Shown: piece by piece, positions 37,020 to 45,923 of the stretch | Layout of the letters: each line of letters opens with the position of its first letter | Position numbering within the stretch: position 1 is the first letter of the stretch | DNA from: Stenotrophomonas cyclobalanopsidis | GTDB taxonomy: Bacteria; Pseudomonadota; Gammaproteobacteria; Xanthomonadales; Xanthomonadaceae | DNA length: 64,000 nucleotides | Direction: 5' to 3' | Assembly (NCBI RefSeq): GCF_008710035.1 | Contig: NZ_VYKI01000004.1 | Coordinates: 163,956 to 227,955 of the forward strand | Position numbers and translations under genes: made by a program | Notes under the pieces: generated by a model | The model's input: the letters and a program-made list of their open reading frames with translations, nothing else | Database searches by the model: none | What the model was told of the DNA's origin: nothing

Positions 37020-37124
37020 GTAGCGCCGGGCCATGCCCGGCGTTGCTGTCTGATCTGGCGTAGAGCTGAGCCCACGCTCGACTGCTAGCGCGCACCCCGT
37101 AGAGTCGAGCTTGCTCGACTGCTC
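37020..37124. repeat. Cluster of three REP units
   Basis: GTAGCGCCGGGCCATGCCCG at 37020, a degenerate GTAGAGCTGAGCCCACGCTC from 37060, and GTAGAGTCGAGCTTGCTCGA from 37099. They mark the downstream boundary of the GalNAc locus. Confidence 0.87.
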
Positions 37125-37145
37125 CTGCAGCCGCCCCACTACACT

Positions 37146-37556
37146 ATGGTTCCCACCACCGGCAGAGTCCCACACCATCTCGGCGGCGGCTATGGGGCTG
37201 ATGGGCGCGGCGGCTGGTACTGCGGCCGGCGGATGAAGCACTGCCTGCTTGGTGACCTGCCGCAGGGCGTGCCGCAGGAGCCGCTGTACGCCTTCGATGA
37301 CAGCAACGTCTACTGCGATGGGAAGCCGCTGCCCGGTGTGGATCGCGCGCGCTGGCGGCTGCTGGGCGGGTACTTTTCGGGCGATGGCAGCCGGGTCTAC
37401 TACCTGGAGCGGAAGCTGCCGCGGGTGGACGCGGCGACGTGGCGCTGGCTGGAGGGGAGTTGGTGGCGCGACCACAGACACCTGTTCACTATGTGCGCTA
37501 TCGAGACCGACCCAACGCTGCGTGCGCAGCATGGTCTCAGCAATGACGGGAGTTGA
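37146..37556 (+). CDS. DKNYY-repeat-like small protein
   Basis: Up to 136 residues. The centre resembles the DKNYY repeat: DDSNVYCDGKPLPGVDRARW and DGSRVYYLERKLPRVDAATW, two copies of a pattern pairing (V)Y(Y)xGK with a following (V)DxA(S)/(T)W. The N-terminal part is Gly-rich with no signal peptide, and the true start is uncertain (37233, MKHCLLGDLPQG, is an alternative). Flanked by REPs and by the TA module on the other strand. Possibly a fragment of a longer DKNYY protein; function unknown. Confidence 0.55.
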   Translation: MVPTTGRVPHHLGGGYGADGRGGWYCGRRMKHCLLGDLPQGVPQEPLYAFDDSNVYCDGKPLPGVDRARWRLLGGYFSGDGSRVYYLERKLPRVDAATWRWLEGSWWRDHRHLFTMCAIETDPTLRAQHGLSNDGS

Positions 37557-37568
37557 CGCTCGAGGCGA

Positions 37569-37982
37569 TTACCGCGGCACCTTGATCTGCGTCAGCCGTC
37601 CTCCAGACGCTCTGGCATGTGGTACGCGGAACATTGCACCAGGTTGCACGAGTTCGGCCTGCTGCATCATCTTCGGCCACCACTCCAGAAGCCGCCCTGC
37701 GCGCTCGTAGTGGTTGAACGTGCTCCACCCCTTCGCCAGAACGAATACGGTCAGGCCGAGTCGTGCAATGGCCTCGCGCTCTGCGGCCCTGCGATGATGA
37801 TGATCCTGGGTAACGTGTACGCGGATGCCGAGTTGGGCAGCCGCATCGAAGAGCTCCACGTCAGTAGTGCCGGGCTCCACGAACTCCCTTACGTGGAAGA
37901 CTCTGTGTTCGTCTGTTGTTGCAATGGCGTCGATGGCCCGGGCCAGCGCGGGCGGAAGATTCTCATCGATCTGCACCTTCAC
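37569..37982 (-). CDS. DUF5615 PIN-like protein, predicted toxin
   Basis: 137 residues. MKVQIDENLPPALARAI is the DUF5615 signature start, with the acidic Asp/Glu pair of a PIN-like nuclease site; further acidic residues lie in TTDVELFDAAA and HVTQDHHH. The GTG start overlaps the upstream DUF433 stop as GTGA, so the pair is translationally coupled with the antitoxin made first. PIN-like toxins are usually RNases. Assigned from family pairing; activity not demonstrable from sequence. Confidence 0.82.
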   Translation of the reverse strand: MKVQIDENLPPALARAIDAIATTDEHRVFHVREFVEPGTTDVELFDAAAQLGIRVHVTQDHHHRRAAEREAIARLGLTVFVLAKGWSTFNHYERAGRLLEWWPKMMQQAELVQPGAMFRVPHARASGGRLTQIKVPR

Positions 37983-38683
37983 GGTGCGGCTCGATTCTCG
38001 AACTGCAGTGCTTTCTTTACTGCAGCCAGAGGCAGTTCGTAGAGCCTGGCGACGCGACGCTCGTCGCCACCTTCGGCGTGCAGCGCCTCGACAATGGCAA
38101 CGGTTGGAACGCCCGATTCAGAAAGGATGGGCTGACCAAAACTGCGCTGTGGATCAAACACCACCGCACGGGAACCCTTCAGTGGGAACCATCGTTCGGC
38201 ACGATCATCGATGCCCAGCTCGATGCCATCACGCAGTGAAGGTGCGATGACCTTGCGCATCACGTCTTGGCGCTTCACTACATCCACCAGCGCGGCATCC
38301 CCGCTGTCGCTCACGAGTTCCATGAAAATGCGGCGCCCATCGGTCTTGAAGCTGGTGCTGGTGAAGGGGTAATCCTTACCAAGCCGCTCGCTCAACTCGA
38401 CTATGGTTCGCCGCACCAGGTTGAGTGGCACGCCGCATGCAACAAACGTCCGGACGAAGCGCAGCTCGATCAGATCACGAAAGCCAATGCCGTCGATCTC
38501 TGAATCGGCCCATTGCGACTTCCACAGGGGCGGGTGGGCTTCCGCATTCCCGTGCTTCCGGCCCTGGTACCCCTTCAGCCAGCGGCGAAGTTCCGACGAG
38601 GTGCCGCCGATGAAGCGCGCGGCGTCGGCGTAGGAATAGAGACCTACGCCGAGGTTGTCCTGAGCTGGCAAGGCGATACCCAT
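37979..38683 (-). CDS. DUF433 protein with MerR-like N-terminus, predicted antitoxin
   Basis: 234 residues from the ATG at 38683 (MGIALPAQDNLG). The N-terminal part YSYADAARFIGGTSSELRRW looks like a MerR-type winged helix. The C-terminal DUF433 segment is GVPTVAIVEALHAEGGDERR with VARLYELPLAAVKKAL, a second HTH-like unit. DUF433 proteins are found as antitoxins next to DUF5615 proteins. A CAATCCGGATTG palindrome sits 16 bases upstream, a likely autoregulatory site. The longer open frame runs through the tRNA gene and was rejected. Confidence 0.82.
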   Translation of the reverse strand: MGIALPAQDNLGVGLYSYADAARFIGGTSSELRRWLKGYQGRKHGNAEAHPPLWKSQWADSEIDGIGFRDLIELRFVRTFVACGVPLNLVRRTIVELSERLGKDYPFTSTSFKTDGRRIFMELVSDSGDAALVDVVKRQDVMRKVIAPSLRDGIELGIDDRAERWFPLKGSRAVVFDPQRSFGQPILSESGVPTVAIVEALHAEGGDERRVARLYELPLAAVKKALQFENRAAP

Positions 38684-38698
38684 GGCGGCGAGTCTACT

Positions 38699-38710
38699 CA
38701 ATCCGGATTG
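38699..38710. promoter_or_regulatory. Palindrome CAATCCGGATTG upstream of the DUF433 gene
   Basis: Perfect 12-bp palindrome in the leader of the toxin-antitoxin operon. Position and symmetry suit autoregulation by the DUF433/MerR-like antitoxin. No experimental basis. Confidence 0.45.
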
Positions 38711-38820
38711 ATCATGAGTGCAGAGCTGCATTCTGCGCCCTGCGGGAATCATGAACTGAGACCGGAGACATGCGCGGGCGAAGTTACCCGGTGATCGGCA
38801 GGCCGAAACCGACAATAAGA

Positions 38821-38897
38821 TGGCGCGCCCGGAGGGATTCGAACCCCCGACCAATGGCTTCGGAAGCCACTACTCTATCCGGCTGAGCTACGAGCGC
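38821..38897 (-). tRNA. tRNA-Arg (anticodon CCG)
   Basis: 77-base cloverleaf on the minus strand. The acceptor stem GCGCTCG pairs with CGGGCGC (one G-U), the D-arm AGCTCAGCCGGATAGAG, anticodon stem-loop GGCTTCCGAAGCC with anticodon CCG, and T-arm GGGGGTTCGAATCCC are complete. Encoded CCA at 38823-38821. Reads CGG arginine codons. Confidence 0.97.
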
Positions 38898-39026
38898 GTT
38901 GTACGGCCACCACCGGTTATCCGGCGGTAGCGGGGGATTCTAGCGGACTCCGCGACAAAAATCTGCCCTGGCCGGTGGCGGCTGGCCCTGCCATGGCAGG
39001 CTGCCGTCCGGCCGAAGGCCCTGAAA

Positions 39027-40193
39027 TCAATCGTTTCCGAACAGATCCCGGGTGTAGACCTTGTCTGAAACGTCCGAAATCTCCGGCGACAGCCGGTTGG
39101 CCAGGATCACGTCGCACTCGGACTTGAAGCGCTCCAGGTCATTGTTGACCCTGGAGTTGTAGAAGTGCGGAAGCTGAAGGACCGGTTCGTGGACGACCAC
39201 CTCGATGCCCTTGGCCTTGATGCGCTTCATCACGCCCTGGATGGCCGAGGCGCGGAAGTTGTCCGAGCCGGATTTCATCACCAGGCGATAGATGCCGACC
39301 ACCTTGGGCGCACGCTTGATCACCTCGTTGGCGATGAAATCCTTGCGGGTGCGGTTGGCTTCCACGATGGCGTGGATCAGGTTCTGCGGCACATCGCTGT
39401 AGTTGGCCAGCAACTGCTTCGTGTCCTTCGGCAGGCAGTAACCGCCATAGCCGAACGAAGGGTTGTTGTAATGGCTGCCGATGCGCGGATCCAGGCTCAC
39501 GCCATCAATGATCTGGCGCGTGTCCAGCCCACGCGAGGCGGCGTAGGTGTCCAGCTCGTTGAAGTAGGCAACGCGCATGGCGAGGTAGGTGTTGGCGAAC
39601 AGCTTGATCGCCTCGGCCTCGGTGGAATCGGTGAACAGCGTCGGCACGTTCCTGCTCACCGCGCCTTCCTGCAGCAGTGCGGCAAACGTCTCGGCGCGCT
39701 CCGAACGTTCGCCCACGATGATGCGGCTGGGGTGCAGGTTGTCGTACAGTGCCTTGCCTTCGCGCAGGAACTCGGGCGAGAAAATGATGTTGCCGGTGCC
39801 GAAGCGTTCGCGAAGCTCGTCCGTGCAGCCCACCGGAATGGTGGACTTTATGATCATCACCGCGTCGGGATTGATGGCCACGACATCGCGGACAACCGAC
39901 TCCACCGACCCGGTATTGAAATAGTTGGTCTGCGGATCGTAATCCGTAGGCGTGGCGATGATCACGAAAGCGGCGCCGGTATAGGCATCCTTCTTATCGA
40001 GTGTCGCCCGGAGATTCAGGGACCGCTGCGCAAGATACTCCTCGATCTCACGATCTTCGATCGGCGCCTTGCGCGAATTGAGGAGCTGGACGCGGTCCGC
40101 GTCGATGTCGAGCGCGACCACCTCGTGGTTCTGCGCAAACAGAACGGCATTGGAGAGGCCGACATAGCCGGTGCCGACAACGGCAATCTTCAT
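39027..40193 (-). CDS. ugd: UDP-glucose 6-dehydrogenase
   Basis: 388 residues, the length of the short (E. coli-type) Ugd. The NAD site is [23 protein letters not shown] and [18 protein letters not shown] are family motifs. The catalytic Cys is in [14 protein letters not shown]. The enzyme oxidises UDP-glucose twice to UDP-glucuronate for surface polysaccharides or lipid A decoration. Stand-alone, divergent from ubiA. The upstream extension of the frame overlaps the ubiA leader and was ignored. Confidence 0.95.
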   Translation of the reverse strand: MKIAVVGTGYVGLSNAVLFAQNHEVVALDIDADRVQLLNSRKAPIEDREIEEYLAQRSLNLRATLDKKDAYTGAAFVIIATPTDYDPQTNYFNTGSVESVVRDVVAINPDAVMIIKSTIPVGCTDELRERFGTGNIIFSPEFLREGKALYDNLHPSRIIVGERSERAETFAALLQEGAVSRNVPTLFTDSTEAEAIKLFANTYLAMRVAYFNELDTYAASRGLDTRQIIDGVSLDPRIGSHYNNPSFGYGGYCLPKDTKQLLANYSDVPQNLIHAIVEANRTRKDFIANEVIKRAPKVVGIYRLVMKSGSDNFRASAIQGVMKRIKAKGIEVVVHEPVLQLPHFYNSRVNNDLERFKSECDVILANRLSPEISDVSDKVYTRDLFGND

Positions 40194-40336
40194 CTGAATT
40201 CCTTTTGCAGCCAGCGAAGTCTTGGGGGAGACCGACCCGGCTGGAAGGGCCCGGGCAGGGGCCGCAATGTTACTACACGCACCTGGACTGCCCGGGTTGC
40301 AGCGCTGCAGCACCAGCGCAGGAGTATCCTATCGCC

Positions 40337-41230
40337 ATGGCTGACACCCCCCTTTCCGCGCCGCATCCGGCGCCGACGCCGCGCTGGCGTCACTACTGGT
40401 CCCTGATGCGCGCCGATCGCCCGATCGGCACCCTGCTGCTGCTGTGGCCCACCTGGTGGGCGCTGTGGCTGGCCAGCGGCGGCCTGCCGCCGCTGTGGAC
40501 GCTGTTCGTGTTCACCGCCGGCGTCTGGCTCACCCGTTCTGCGGGCTGCGTCATCAACGATTACGCCGACCGCTGGTTGGACCCGCACGTGGAGCGCACC
40601 AAGTCGCGCCCGCTGGCGACCGGCGCGATCAGTGGCCGTGCGGCGCTGGCGCTGTTCGCCGCGCTGATGCTGGTGGCCTTCGGCCTGGTGCTGACGCTGA
40701 ACTGGCTGACCATCGGCCTGAGCTTCATCGGCGTGTTCCTGGCCGCCAGCTACCCCTACCTGAAGCGCCACACCCACCTACCGCAGGTCTATCTGGGCAT
40801 GTCCTTCGGCTGGGGCATCCCGATGGCCTTCGCCGCCGTGCAGGGCGAGGTGCCGATGCTGGCCTGGCTGCTGTATGCCGGCAACATCCTGTGGTCCACC
40901 GCGTACGACACCTGGTACGCCATGGTCGACCGCGAGGACGACCTGAAGATGGGTTCGCACTCCACCGCCATCCTGTTTGGGAAGCTCGACCTGGTCATCC
41001 AGGGCGTGCTGTACGCGCTGTTCCTGGCCACGATGGCCCTGGTGGGCGTGCGTGGCGGGCTGGGCGGGTACTACCTGGCCGGCGTGGCCGTGGCCGCGGT
41101 GCTGGTGGTGTACGAATTCTGGATCTGCCGCAACCGCGAGCGCGGCCCGTGTTTCAAGGCCTTCCTGCACAACAACTGGGTGGGCGCGGCGCTGTTTGCA
41201 GGCATCGCGGTGGACCTGGCGCTGCGCTGA
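40337..41230 (+). CDS. ubiA: 4-hydroxybenzoate octaprenyltransferase UbiA
   Basis: 297 residues with eight or nine predicted membrane helices. First Asp-rich motif [10 protein letters not shown] (about residue 74), second motif [12 protein letters not shown] (about residue 195), and [11 protein letters not shown] between them are typical of UbiA. It attaches the polyprenyl chain to 4-hydroxybenzoate in ubiquinone synthesis. ATG at 40337 chosen; GGAG lies 12 bases upstream. The upstream part of the frame is noncoding leader. Confidence 0.95.
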   Translation: MADTPLSAPHPAPTPRWRHYWSLMRADRPIGTLLLLWPTWWALWLASGGLPPLWTLFVFTAGVWLTRSAGCVINDYADRWLDPHVERTKSRPLATGAISGRAALALFAALMLVAFGLVLTLNWLTIGLSFIGVFLAASYPYLKRHTHLPQVYLGMSFGWGIPMAFAAVQGEVPMLAWLLYAGNILWSTAYDTWYAMVDREDDLKMGSHSTAILFGKLDLVIQGVLYALFLATMALVGVRGGLGGYYLAGVAVAAVLVVYEFWICRNRERGPCFKAFLHNNWVGAALFAGIAVDLALR

Positions 41231-41236
41231 GAAGTG

Positions 41237-41315
41237 CAGCCGAGCGTGGGCTCGGCTCTACACGGGGGGCAACCCCGGAGCCGGATACACGTAGCACCCG
41301 AGCCCATGCTCGGGC
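41237..41315. repeat. Two REP units in opposite orientation
   Basis: CAGCCGAGCGTGGGCTCGGC (41237, ending CTCTAC) and GTAGCACCCGAGCCCATGCT (41291 on). They separate ubiA from the AtoE-type transporter. Confidence 0.85.
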
Positions 41316-41419
41316 GGCGGCGCGCAGCGCCGGGCATCCCGCCACCTACGACCAATAGGTGGCTGACAGCCCGCACCTCACCGCTCAGAATCGGCCCATC
41401 GAACCTGGGAGGGTAGGCG

Positions 41420-42844
41420 ATGGCCTCGACGGCAGCAGTACAGGATGGCTGGATGGCGCGCGCAGCGCTGCGCTCGGCCGCCTGGGCGGAAAAGTGGTTC
41501 CCCGACGCGTACGTTTTCGCGGTGCTGGGCGTGGTCATCGTCGCGGTGGCTGCGATGGGCTTCGGCTCGACCCCGCAGGCCACGGCCAGCGCCTTTGGCG
41601 ACGGCTTCTGGAGCCTGATCCCCTTCACCATGCAGATGGCCTTCGTGGTCATCGGCGGCTATGCGCTGGCCACCGCGCCGGTGGTGGCGCGCTTCATCGA
41701 TTTCCTCGCGCGGGTGCCGCGCACCGGGCGCGGCGCCGTGGTCTACGTCGGCCTGGTCAGCATGCTGGCCTCGCTGCTCAGCTGGGGTTTCTCGCTGGTG
41801 TTCGGCGGCCTGCTGGTGCGCGCGCTCGCCCGCCGCACCGAGCTGCGCATGGATTACCGCGCCGCCGGTGCCTCGGCCTACCTGGGCTTGGGTGCGGTGT
41901 GGGCGATGGGTCTGAGCTCGTCGGCCGCGCAGCTGCAGGCCAACCCGGCCAGCATGCCGCCCGGCCTGGTGGAAATCACCGGCGTGCTGCCTTTCACCGA
42001 GACCATCTTCCTGTGGCAGTCGATCGCGCTGACGGCGGTGCTGATCCTGGTCTCGCTGCTGATCGCCTGGCTGACCGCGCCGGCTGCGGGCAGTGCACGC
42101 ACCGCCGAGGAGTTTCCCGGTGCCGCACAGGCCGAACCCGAGCCGCTGCAGCAGCGCACACGCCCGGGTGAGTGGCTGGAATACAGCCCGCTGCTGACCG
42201 TGCTGCTCTCGCTGCTGGCCTTCGGCTGGCTGTTCAACGAGTTCGCCAACAAGCCGGTGGTCACCGCCATCGCCAACCTCAACACCTACAACTTCCTGTT
42301 CATTTCGCTCGGCCTGCTGCTGCACTGGCGCCCGCGCAGCTTCCTCAACGCGGTGGCCAAGGCGGTGCCCAGCACCACCGGCGTGCTCATCCAGTTCCCG
42401 CTGTACGGCGGCATCGCGATGATCCTCACCCATGCCGCGGGCGGTGATGGGCAGACCCTGGCGCATCGACTGTCCAGCCTGTTCGTGCACGTGGCCAGCA
42501 CCGATACCTTCGCCCTGGTGATGGGTGTCTATTCGGCGGTGCTGGGCTTCTTCGTGCCCTCCGGCGGCGGCAAGTGGATCATCGAAGCGCCGTATGTGAT
42601 GCAGGCGGCCAACGAACTGAAGGCGCACCTGGGCTGGGCGGTACAGGTCTACAACGCGGCCGAGGCGCTGCCGAACCTGATCAACCCGTTCTGGATGCTG
42701 CCGCTGCTGGGGGTGCTGGGCCTGAAGGCCCGCGACATCGTGGGCTTCACCTTCATCCAGTTGCTGGTGCATATCCCGCTGGTGCTGGGCCTGCTCTGGC
42801 TGCTGGGCATGACCCTGACCTATGTGCCGCCGGTGATGCCGTAG
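41420..42844 (+). CDS. Short-chain fatty acid transporter, AtoE type (TIGR00366)
   Basis: 474 residues with about ten membrane helices. EKWFPDAYVFAVLGVVIVAV at the start, GLGAVWAMGLSSSAAQLQAN, FPLYGGIAMILTHA and FFVPSGGGKWIIEAPYVMQA are characteristic of AtoE/TIGR00366 proteins, proposed proton-coupled carriers for acetoacetate or butyrate. ATG at 41420 chosen. Convergent with an acyl-CoA synthetase, which may activate the imported acid; no CoA-transferase is nearby. Confidence 0.92.
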   Translation: MASTAAVQDGWMARAALRSAAWAEKWFPDAYVFAVLGVVIVAVAAMGFGSTPQATASAFGDGFWSLIPFTMQMAFVVIGGYALATAPVVARFIDFLARVPRTGRGAVVYVGLVSMLASLLSWGFSLVFGGLLVRALARRTELRMDYRAAGASAYLGLGAVWAMGLSSSAAQLQANPASMPPGLVEITGVLPFTETIFLWQSIALTAVLILVSLLIAWLTAPAAGSARTAEEFPGAAQAEPEPLQQRTRPGEWLEYSPLLTVLLSLLAFGWLFNEFANKPVVTAIANLNTYNFLFISLGLLLHWRPRSFLNAVAKAVPSTTGVLIQFPLYGGIAMILTHAAGGDGQTLAHRLSSLFVHVASTDTFALVMGVYSAVLGFFVPSGGGKWIIEAPYVMQAANELKAHLGWAVQVYNAAEALPNLINPFWMLPLLGVLGLKARDIVGFTFIQLLVHIPLVLGLLWLLGMTLTYVPPVMP

Positions 42845-42856
42845 CGTCTGCTGGGT

Positions 42857-42949
42857 TGTAGAGCCGAGCCCATGCTCGGCTGCTCGCAACAACAACCGAG
42901 CACGGGCTCGGCTCTACAAAAAACCAGCCGAGCATGGGCTCGGCTCTAC
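42857..42949. repeat. Three REP units between convergent genes
   Basis: GTAGAGCCGAGCCCATGCTC (42857 on), then two inverted copies ending CTCTAC at 42917 and 42949. The last copy ends just before the stop of the synthetase gene at 42951. Confidence 0.9.
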
Positions 42950-42950
42950 A

Positions 42951-44612
42951 TCAGCCTGCCGCCTGCTTCTCGATCTCCGCCTTGCGCAGCAAAAACCGCT
43001 GCACCTTGCCGCTGGGTGTCTTCGGCACCTGCACCACGAACTCCACCTGGCGCGGGTAGGCGTGCGCGGACAGCCGATGGCGCACGTGCTGCTGCAGTTC
43101 GTGCGCCAGCGCGTCGCTGCCCTCGAACCCGTCACGCAGGATCACGAACGCTTTGACGATCTCGGTCCGCTCCGGATCGGGCACGCCGATTACCGCGGCT
43201 TCGGCCACGGACGGATGCTCCATCAGCGCACTCTCCACGTCGAACGGGCCGATGCGGTAGCCGGAGGAGGTGATGAGGTCATCGGAGCGGCCGATGAAAC
43301 TGATCGAGCCGTCGTCCTCGCATTCCACCGAGTCGCCGGTGCGGTAGTAGCCATCGGCAATGGCCGGCGTTTCCGCCTGGTAGTAGCCGGTGAACCACAT
43401 GATCGGTGATTGCTTCAGGTCCACCGCAAGGATGCCGGGCGTGCGCGGTGGCAGCTCGTTGCCCTGGTCGTCCAGCACCGCCACGCAGTAGCCGGGCATC
43501 GCAAAGCCCGACGACCCCGGACGCACGCTGTGCGCCAGCGCGTGGTGGTTGTTGACCACCATGCCGGTCTCGGTCTGCCCGTAGTGGTCCAGCACCGTGG
43601 TCTGCAGGTGTTCGGCAAACCAGCGGGCGATCTCCGGGTTCAGCGGTTCGCCGGCGCTGCTGACCACGCGCAGCTGGCCCTTGATGCCGGCACTGGCGGC
43701 GGGGCCGGCAGCGATGATCTGCCGGTACGCGGTGGGCGAACCGGCCAGGTTGGTCACCCCCAGCTGGCCGATGATCGTGTTCAGGCCGTGCACGCTGAAG
43801 CCGGCTTCGCTGAAGGTGGTGGCATGGCCAAGCAGCAGCGGTCCGATCACCGCGTAGTACAGGCCGTAGGCCCAGCCGGGATCGGCGATGTTCCAGAACA
43901 CGTCGTCGGCGCGCAGGTCCACGGCCAGTTCCATGTAGCTGGCAAAGGCCATCATCGCGCGCAGCGGCACGGGCACGCCCTTGGGGCTGCCGGTGGTGCC
44001 GGAGGTCGAGAGCAGGGCCATCAGCGCATCGCCGGGCAGCAGCACGGGCTCCAGCATGGGCGCTGCGGCCGCGGTGGCGGCGCGCCAGTCGATGTCACCG
44101 TCCCGGAGTGCCTGGCCGGGTGTCAGCACGGTAGCCACCTGCGGGCAGGCATCCAGTTCGTCCAGCTTGCCGCGGTGCGCACTGTCGGTCACCACCACGC
44201 GGGTGTGGCCGGTCTTCAGGCGGCTTTCGATGGCCTTGGGGCCGAACGCGGTGAACAGCGGCTGGTAGACCGCGCCCAGGCGCCAGGTGCCGAGGATGGT
44301 GGCCAGCAGGTCGGGCGTGCGCGGCAGCAGGCCGGCCACCACATCGCCGGGGCCGACCCCGGCGGCACGCAGCACCTGTGCGGCGCGGGCGGCGGCATCG
44401 CGCAGGTCATCGAAGCTGTACAGATGCAGCGCACCCCGTGCGTCGATCCAGCGCAGGGCCAGCCGATCACTGCCGCAGTAGCGGTCGCAGCACTCCACGC
44501 AGGCATTGAGGCCTTCGTCCAGGCGCCCCTGGAACCGGGCCTGCCACTGCGCGGTATCGAAACGATCGCGGGCTTCATCGTAGGAAGGGCGTGCTGCGGT
44601 CTGCGGGGCCAT
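42951..44612 (-). CDS. AMP-dependent acyl-CoA synthetase/ligase
   Basis: 553 residues from the ATG at 44612 (MAPQTAARPSY). ANL-superfamily motifs: the ATP loop LLSTSGTTGSPKGVP (about residue 198), YGQTETG, GYYRTGDSVE and the C-terminal lysine in PKTPSGKVQRFLLR. The overall pattern is that of medium/short-chain or acetyl-CoA-synthetase-like enzymes. With AtoE opposite, short-chain or keto acids are plausible substrates; not determinable from sequence. Confidence 0.92.
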   Translation of the reverse strand: MAPQTAARPSYDEARDRFDTAQWQARFQGRLDEGLNACVECCDRYCGSDRLALRWIDARGALHLYSFDDLRDAAARAAQVLRAAGVGPGDVVAGLLPRTPDLLATILGTWRLGAVYQPLFTAFGPKAIESRLKTGHTRVVVTDSAHRGKLDELDACPQVATVLTPGQALRDGDIDWRAATAAAAPMLEPVLLPGDALMALLSTSGTTGSPKGVPVPLRAMMAFASYMELAVDLRADDVFWNIADPGWAYGLYYAVIGPLLLGHATTFSEAGFSVHGLNTIIGQLGVTNLAGSPTAYRQIIAAGPAASAGIKGQLRVVSSAGEPLNPEIARWFAEHLQTTVLDHYGQTETGMVVNNHHALAHSVRPGSSGFAMPGYCVAVLDDQGNELPPRTPGILAVDLKQSPIMWFTGYYQAETPAIADGYYRTGDSVECEDDGSISFIGRSDDLITSSGYRIGPFDVESALMEHPSVAEAAVIGVPDPERTEIVKAFVILRDGFEGSDALAHELQQHVRHRLSAHAYPRQVEFVVQVPKTPSGKVQRFLLRKAEIEKQAAG

Positions 44613-44918
44613 GCGCGTCTCCGGCGGGTGTCCGCCTGACGATAGCGGTGCCGCGTGCGGCTGCAAATGGGACCTTGGGATGAGGCCGTCATGCGCGCGT
44701 CACACGGGCCAAGGCCGCTGAATGCGGCTGTTGCCGTGCAGGCATGAGCACATGCATACGCCGCATGAATCCTTCAGGGGCCTGTGCGGCAAGGGCCGCG
44801 CGGTGTTTTTTCGGGCGCGTGCACGCCAGCCTAGCTGGGTTGCAACGCATGGTTAACCTTCGGCTGCAGACGATGGCCCCGTCCACCGCATTCCGCGCGT
44901 GGCTTCGGAGATACGGAC
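44613..44918. other. 306-bp intergenic region
   Basis: Between the synthetase start and the Gln-rich protein. A short GC hairpin followed by a T6 stretch lies around 44785-44811 and could be a weak terminator or pause site. Short reading frames here have atypical composition and no ribosome-binding site. No other recognised feature. Confidence 0.5.
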
Positions 44919-45086
44919 ATGGCACAGCAGAACCAGCAGAATCAGCAGAACCAGAAGGGTCAGCAGAACCAGCAGGATCAGCAGCAGGGTCGTGACCAGC
45001 AGCAGCAACAGCAGCAGGACCAGCAGAAGCAGGACCAGCAGCAGAAGCGCAACCAGCAGCAGGGCGGCAACGACGAAGAAGAATGA
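44919..45086 (+). CDS. Gln/Asn-rich small protein (55 aa)
   Basis: From the ATG at 44919 (TTCGGAG upstream as ribosome-binding site) a 55-residue protein made almost wholly of Gln, Asn, Asp, Lys and Gly: MAQQNQQNQQNQKG onward, ending GGNDEEE. The DNA is a CAG-rich run, so other frames look open too, but this one has start, ribosome-binding site, an acidic end and a terminator 28 bases later. No signal peptide. Probably disordered; function unknown. Confidence 0.65.
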   Translation: MAQQNQQNQQNQKGQQNQQDQQQGRDQQQQQQQDQQKQDQQQKRNQQQGGNDEEE

Positions 45087-45113
45087 GCCCGGCCCCCGCC
45101 AGGTCTGAATACT

Positions 45114-45145
45114 GAAGCCCCGCCCCGTGCGGGGCTTCGTTTTTT
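45114..45145 (+). terminator. Intrinsic terminator after the Gln-rich gene
   Basis: 10-bp stem GAAGCCCCGC/GCGGGGCTTC with a CCCGT loop, followed by GTTTTTT. It overlaps the stop of the convergent gene at 45144 and may serve both. Confidence 0.9.
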
Positions 45146-45767
45146 AAAGCAGGCCGACCCGTTCCAGCACCGCGCTGGCGGCCATGTCGTTGGGGTTGGT
45201 GCCGGGCAGGCTCTGCGGCACGTCCATGCCCATGCCACGGTAAAGGTCCACCCAATGCTGGGCGATCTCTCCGGTCTGCGGGTTGCGGAAATTCATCGGC
45301 TGCAGCGCGAACACATGGTGCGCGCGGAAGGCACGCTCGATGAAATCCGAGCAGTAGTAGCTGTCCTCGTTCAACACGTAGGCGGTGTTGTACGGCTTGC
45401 CCAGCATCGTGCGTGCCTTGGCAACCGCATCGGTGATTGCACCGGCCGGTGCCGCACGCAGCCGGTACACGACGATCTGCCGCTGCTTGCCGCGCGCGTC
45501 GCGCTGGAAGTCCAGCAGCGTCTGCTGCCGCGAGCCCTGTTCATCGGCATGCAGCACCTGCCAGCCGTGCGCACCGGCAGCCACCAGGGCCACGTGGTCG
45601 AAGCTGGTTGCGCCCTGCGTGGCAGTGGCATCGTCGATGGCCGCACTCAGGCCGCTGTGCCCGGCGGTGACGAACAGCAGGTCGCCCTCGCGCACCTGCA
45701 CGCCTGCGGCGAGCGCGGTCGAGACAGGGGAGAGCAGCAGGCCGATGACCAGCAGGAAGGTGCGCAT
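45144..45767 (-). CDS. YiiX/YebB-like NlpC/P60-type cysteine hydrolase, secreted
   Basis: 207 residues. Signal peptide MRTFLLVIGLLLSPVSTALA. The fold is permuted NlpC/P60: GDLLFVTAGHSG and SFDHVALVA bring the His, and SYYCSDFIERAF carries the nucleophilic Cys. YiiX-type proteins are cell-wall or lipid hydrolases with unclear substrates. Monocistronic and convergent with the Gln-rich gene. Confidence 0.9.
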   Translation of the reverse strand: MRTFLLVIGLLLSPVSTALAAGVQVREGDLLFVTAGHSGLSAAIDDATATQGATSFDHVALVAAGAHGWQVLHADEQGSRQQTLLDFQRDARGKQRQIVVYRLRAAPAGAITDAVAKARTMLGKPYNTAYVLNEDSYYCSDFIERAFRAHHVFALQPMNFRNPQTGEIAQHWVDLYRGMGMDVPQSLPGTNPNDMAASAVLERVGLL

Positions 45768-45923
45768 GGGAAACCAGGGTCGGGCGGGAGCGCGCTAGTC
45801 TACCCCCGCCGCGCGCGGCGGATCCGGGCCACGGATGTGGAAGCGCAGTTAACCCGGCCGTGGCTATGCTTGCCTGCCCCGCGCCAGGCACCGGCGCGAC
45901 CGACCCGGAATCAGGAGGATCCC

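Noticed and set aside
38684..38854. N-terminal extension of the DUF433 frame
   Set aside because: It would translate into the tRNA-Arg gene; the ATG at 38683 has normal start context.
37146..39000. Genomic island integrated at tRNA-Arg
   Set aside because: No integrase, no attachment-site duplicate of the tRNA 3' end seen nearby, and no composition shift strong enough to claim it.
44744..44995. 83-codon frame before and into the Gln-rich gene
   Set aside because: No ribosome-binding site, and its end reads the CAG run as Ala/Glu; the Gln frame has better start and stop context.
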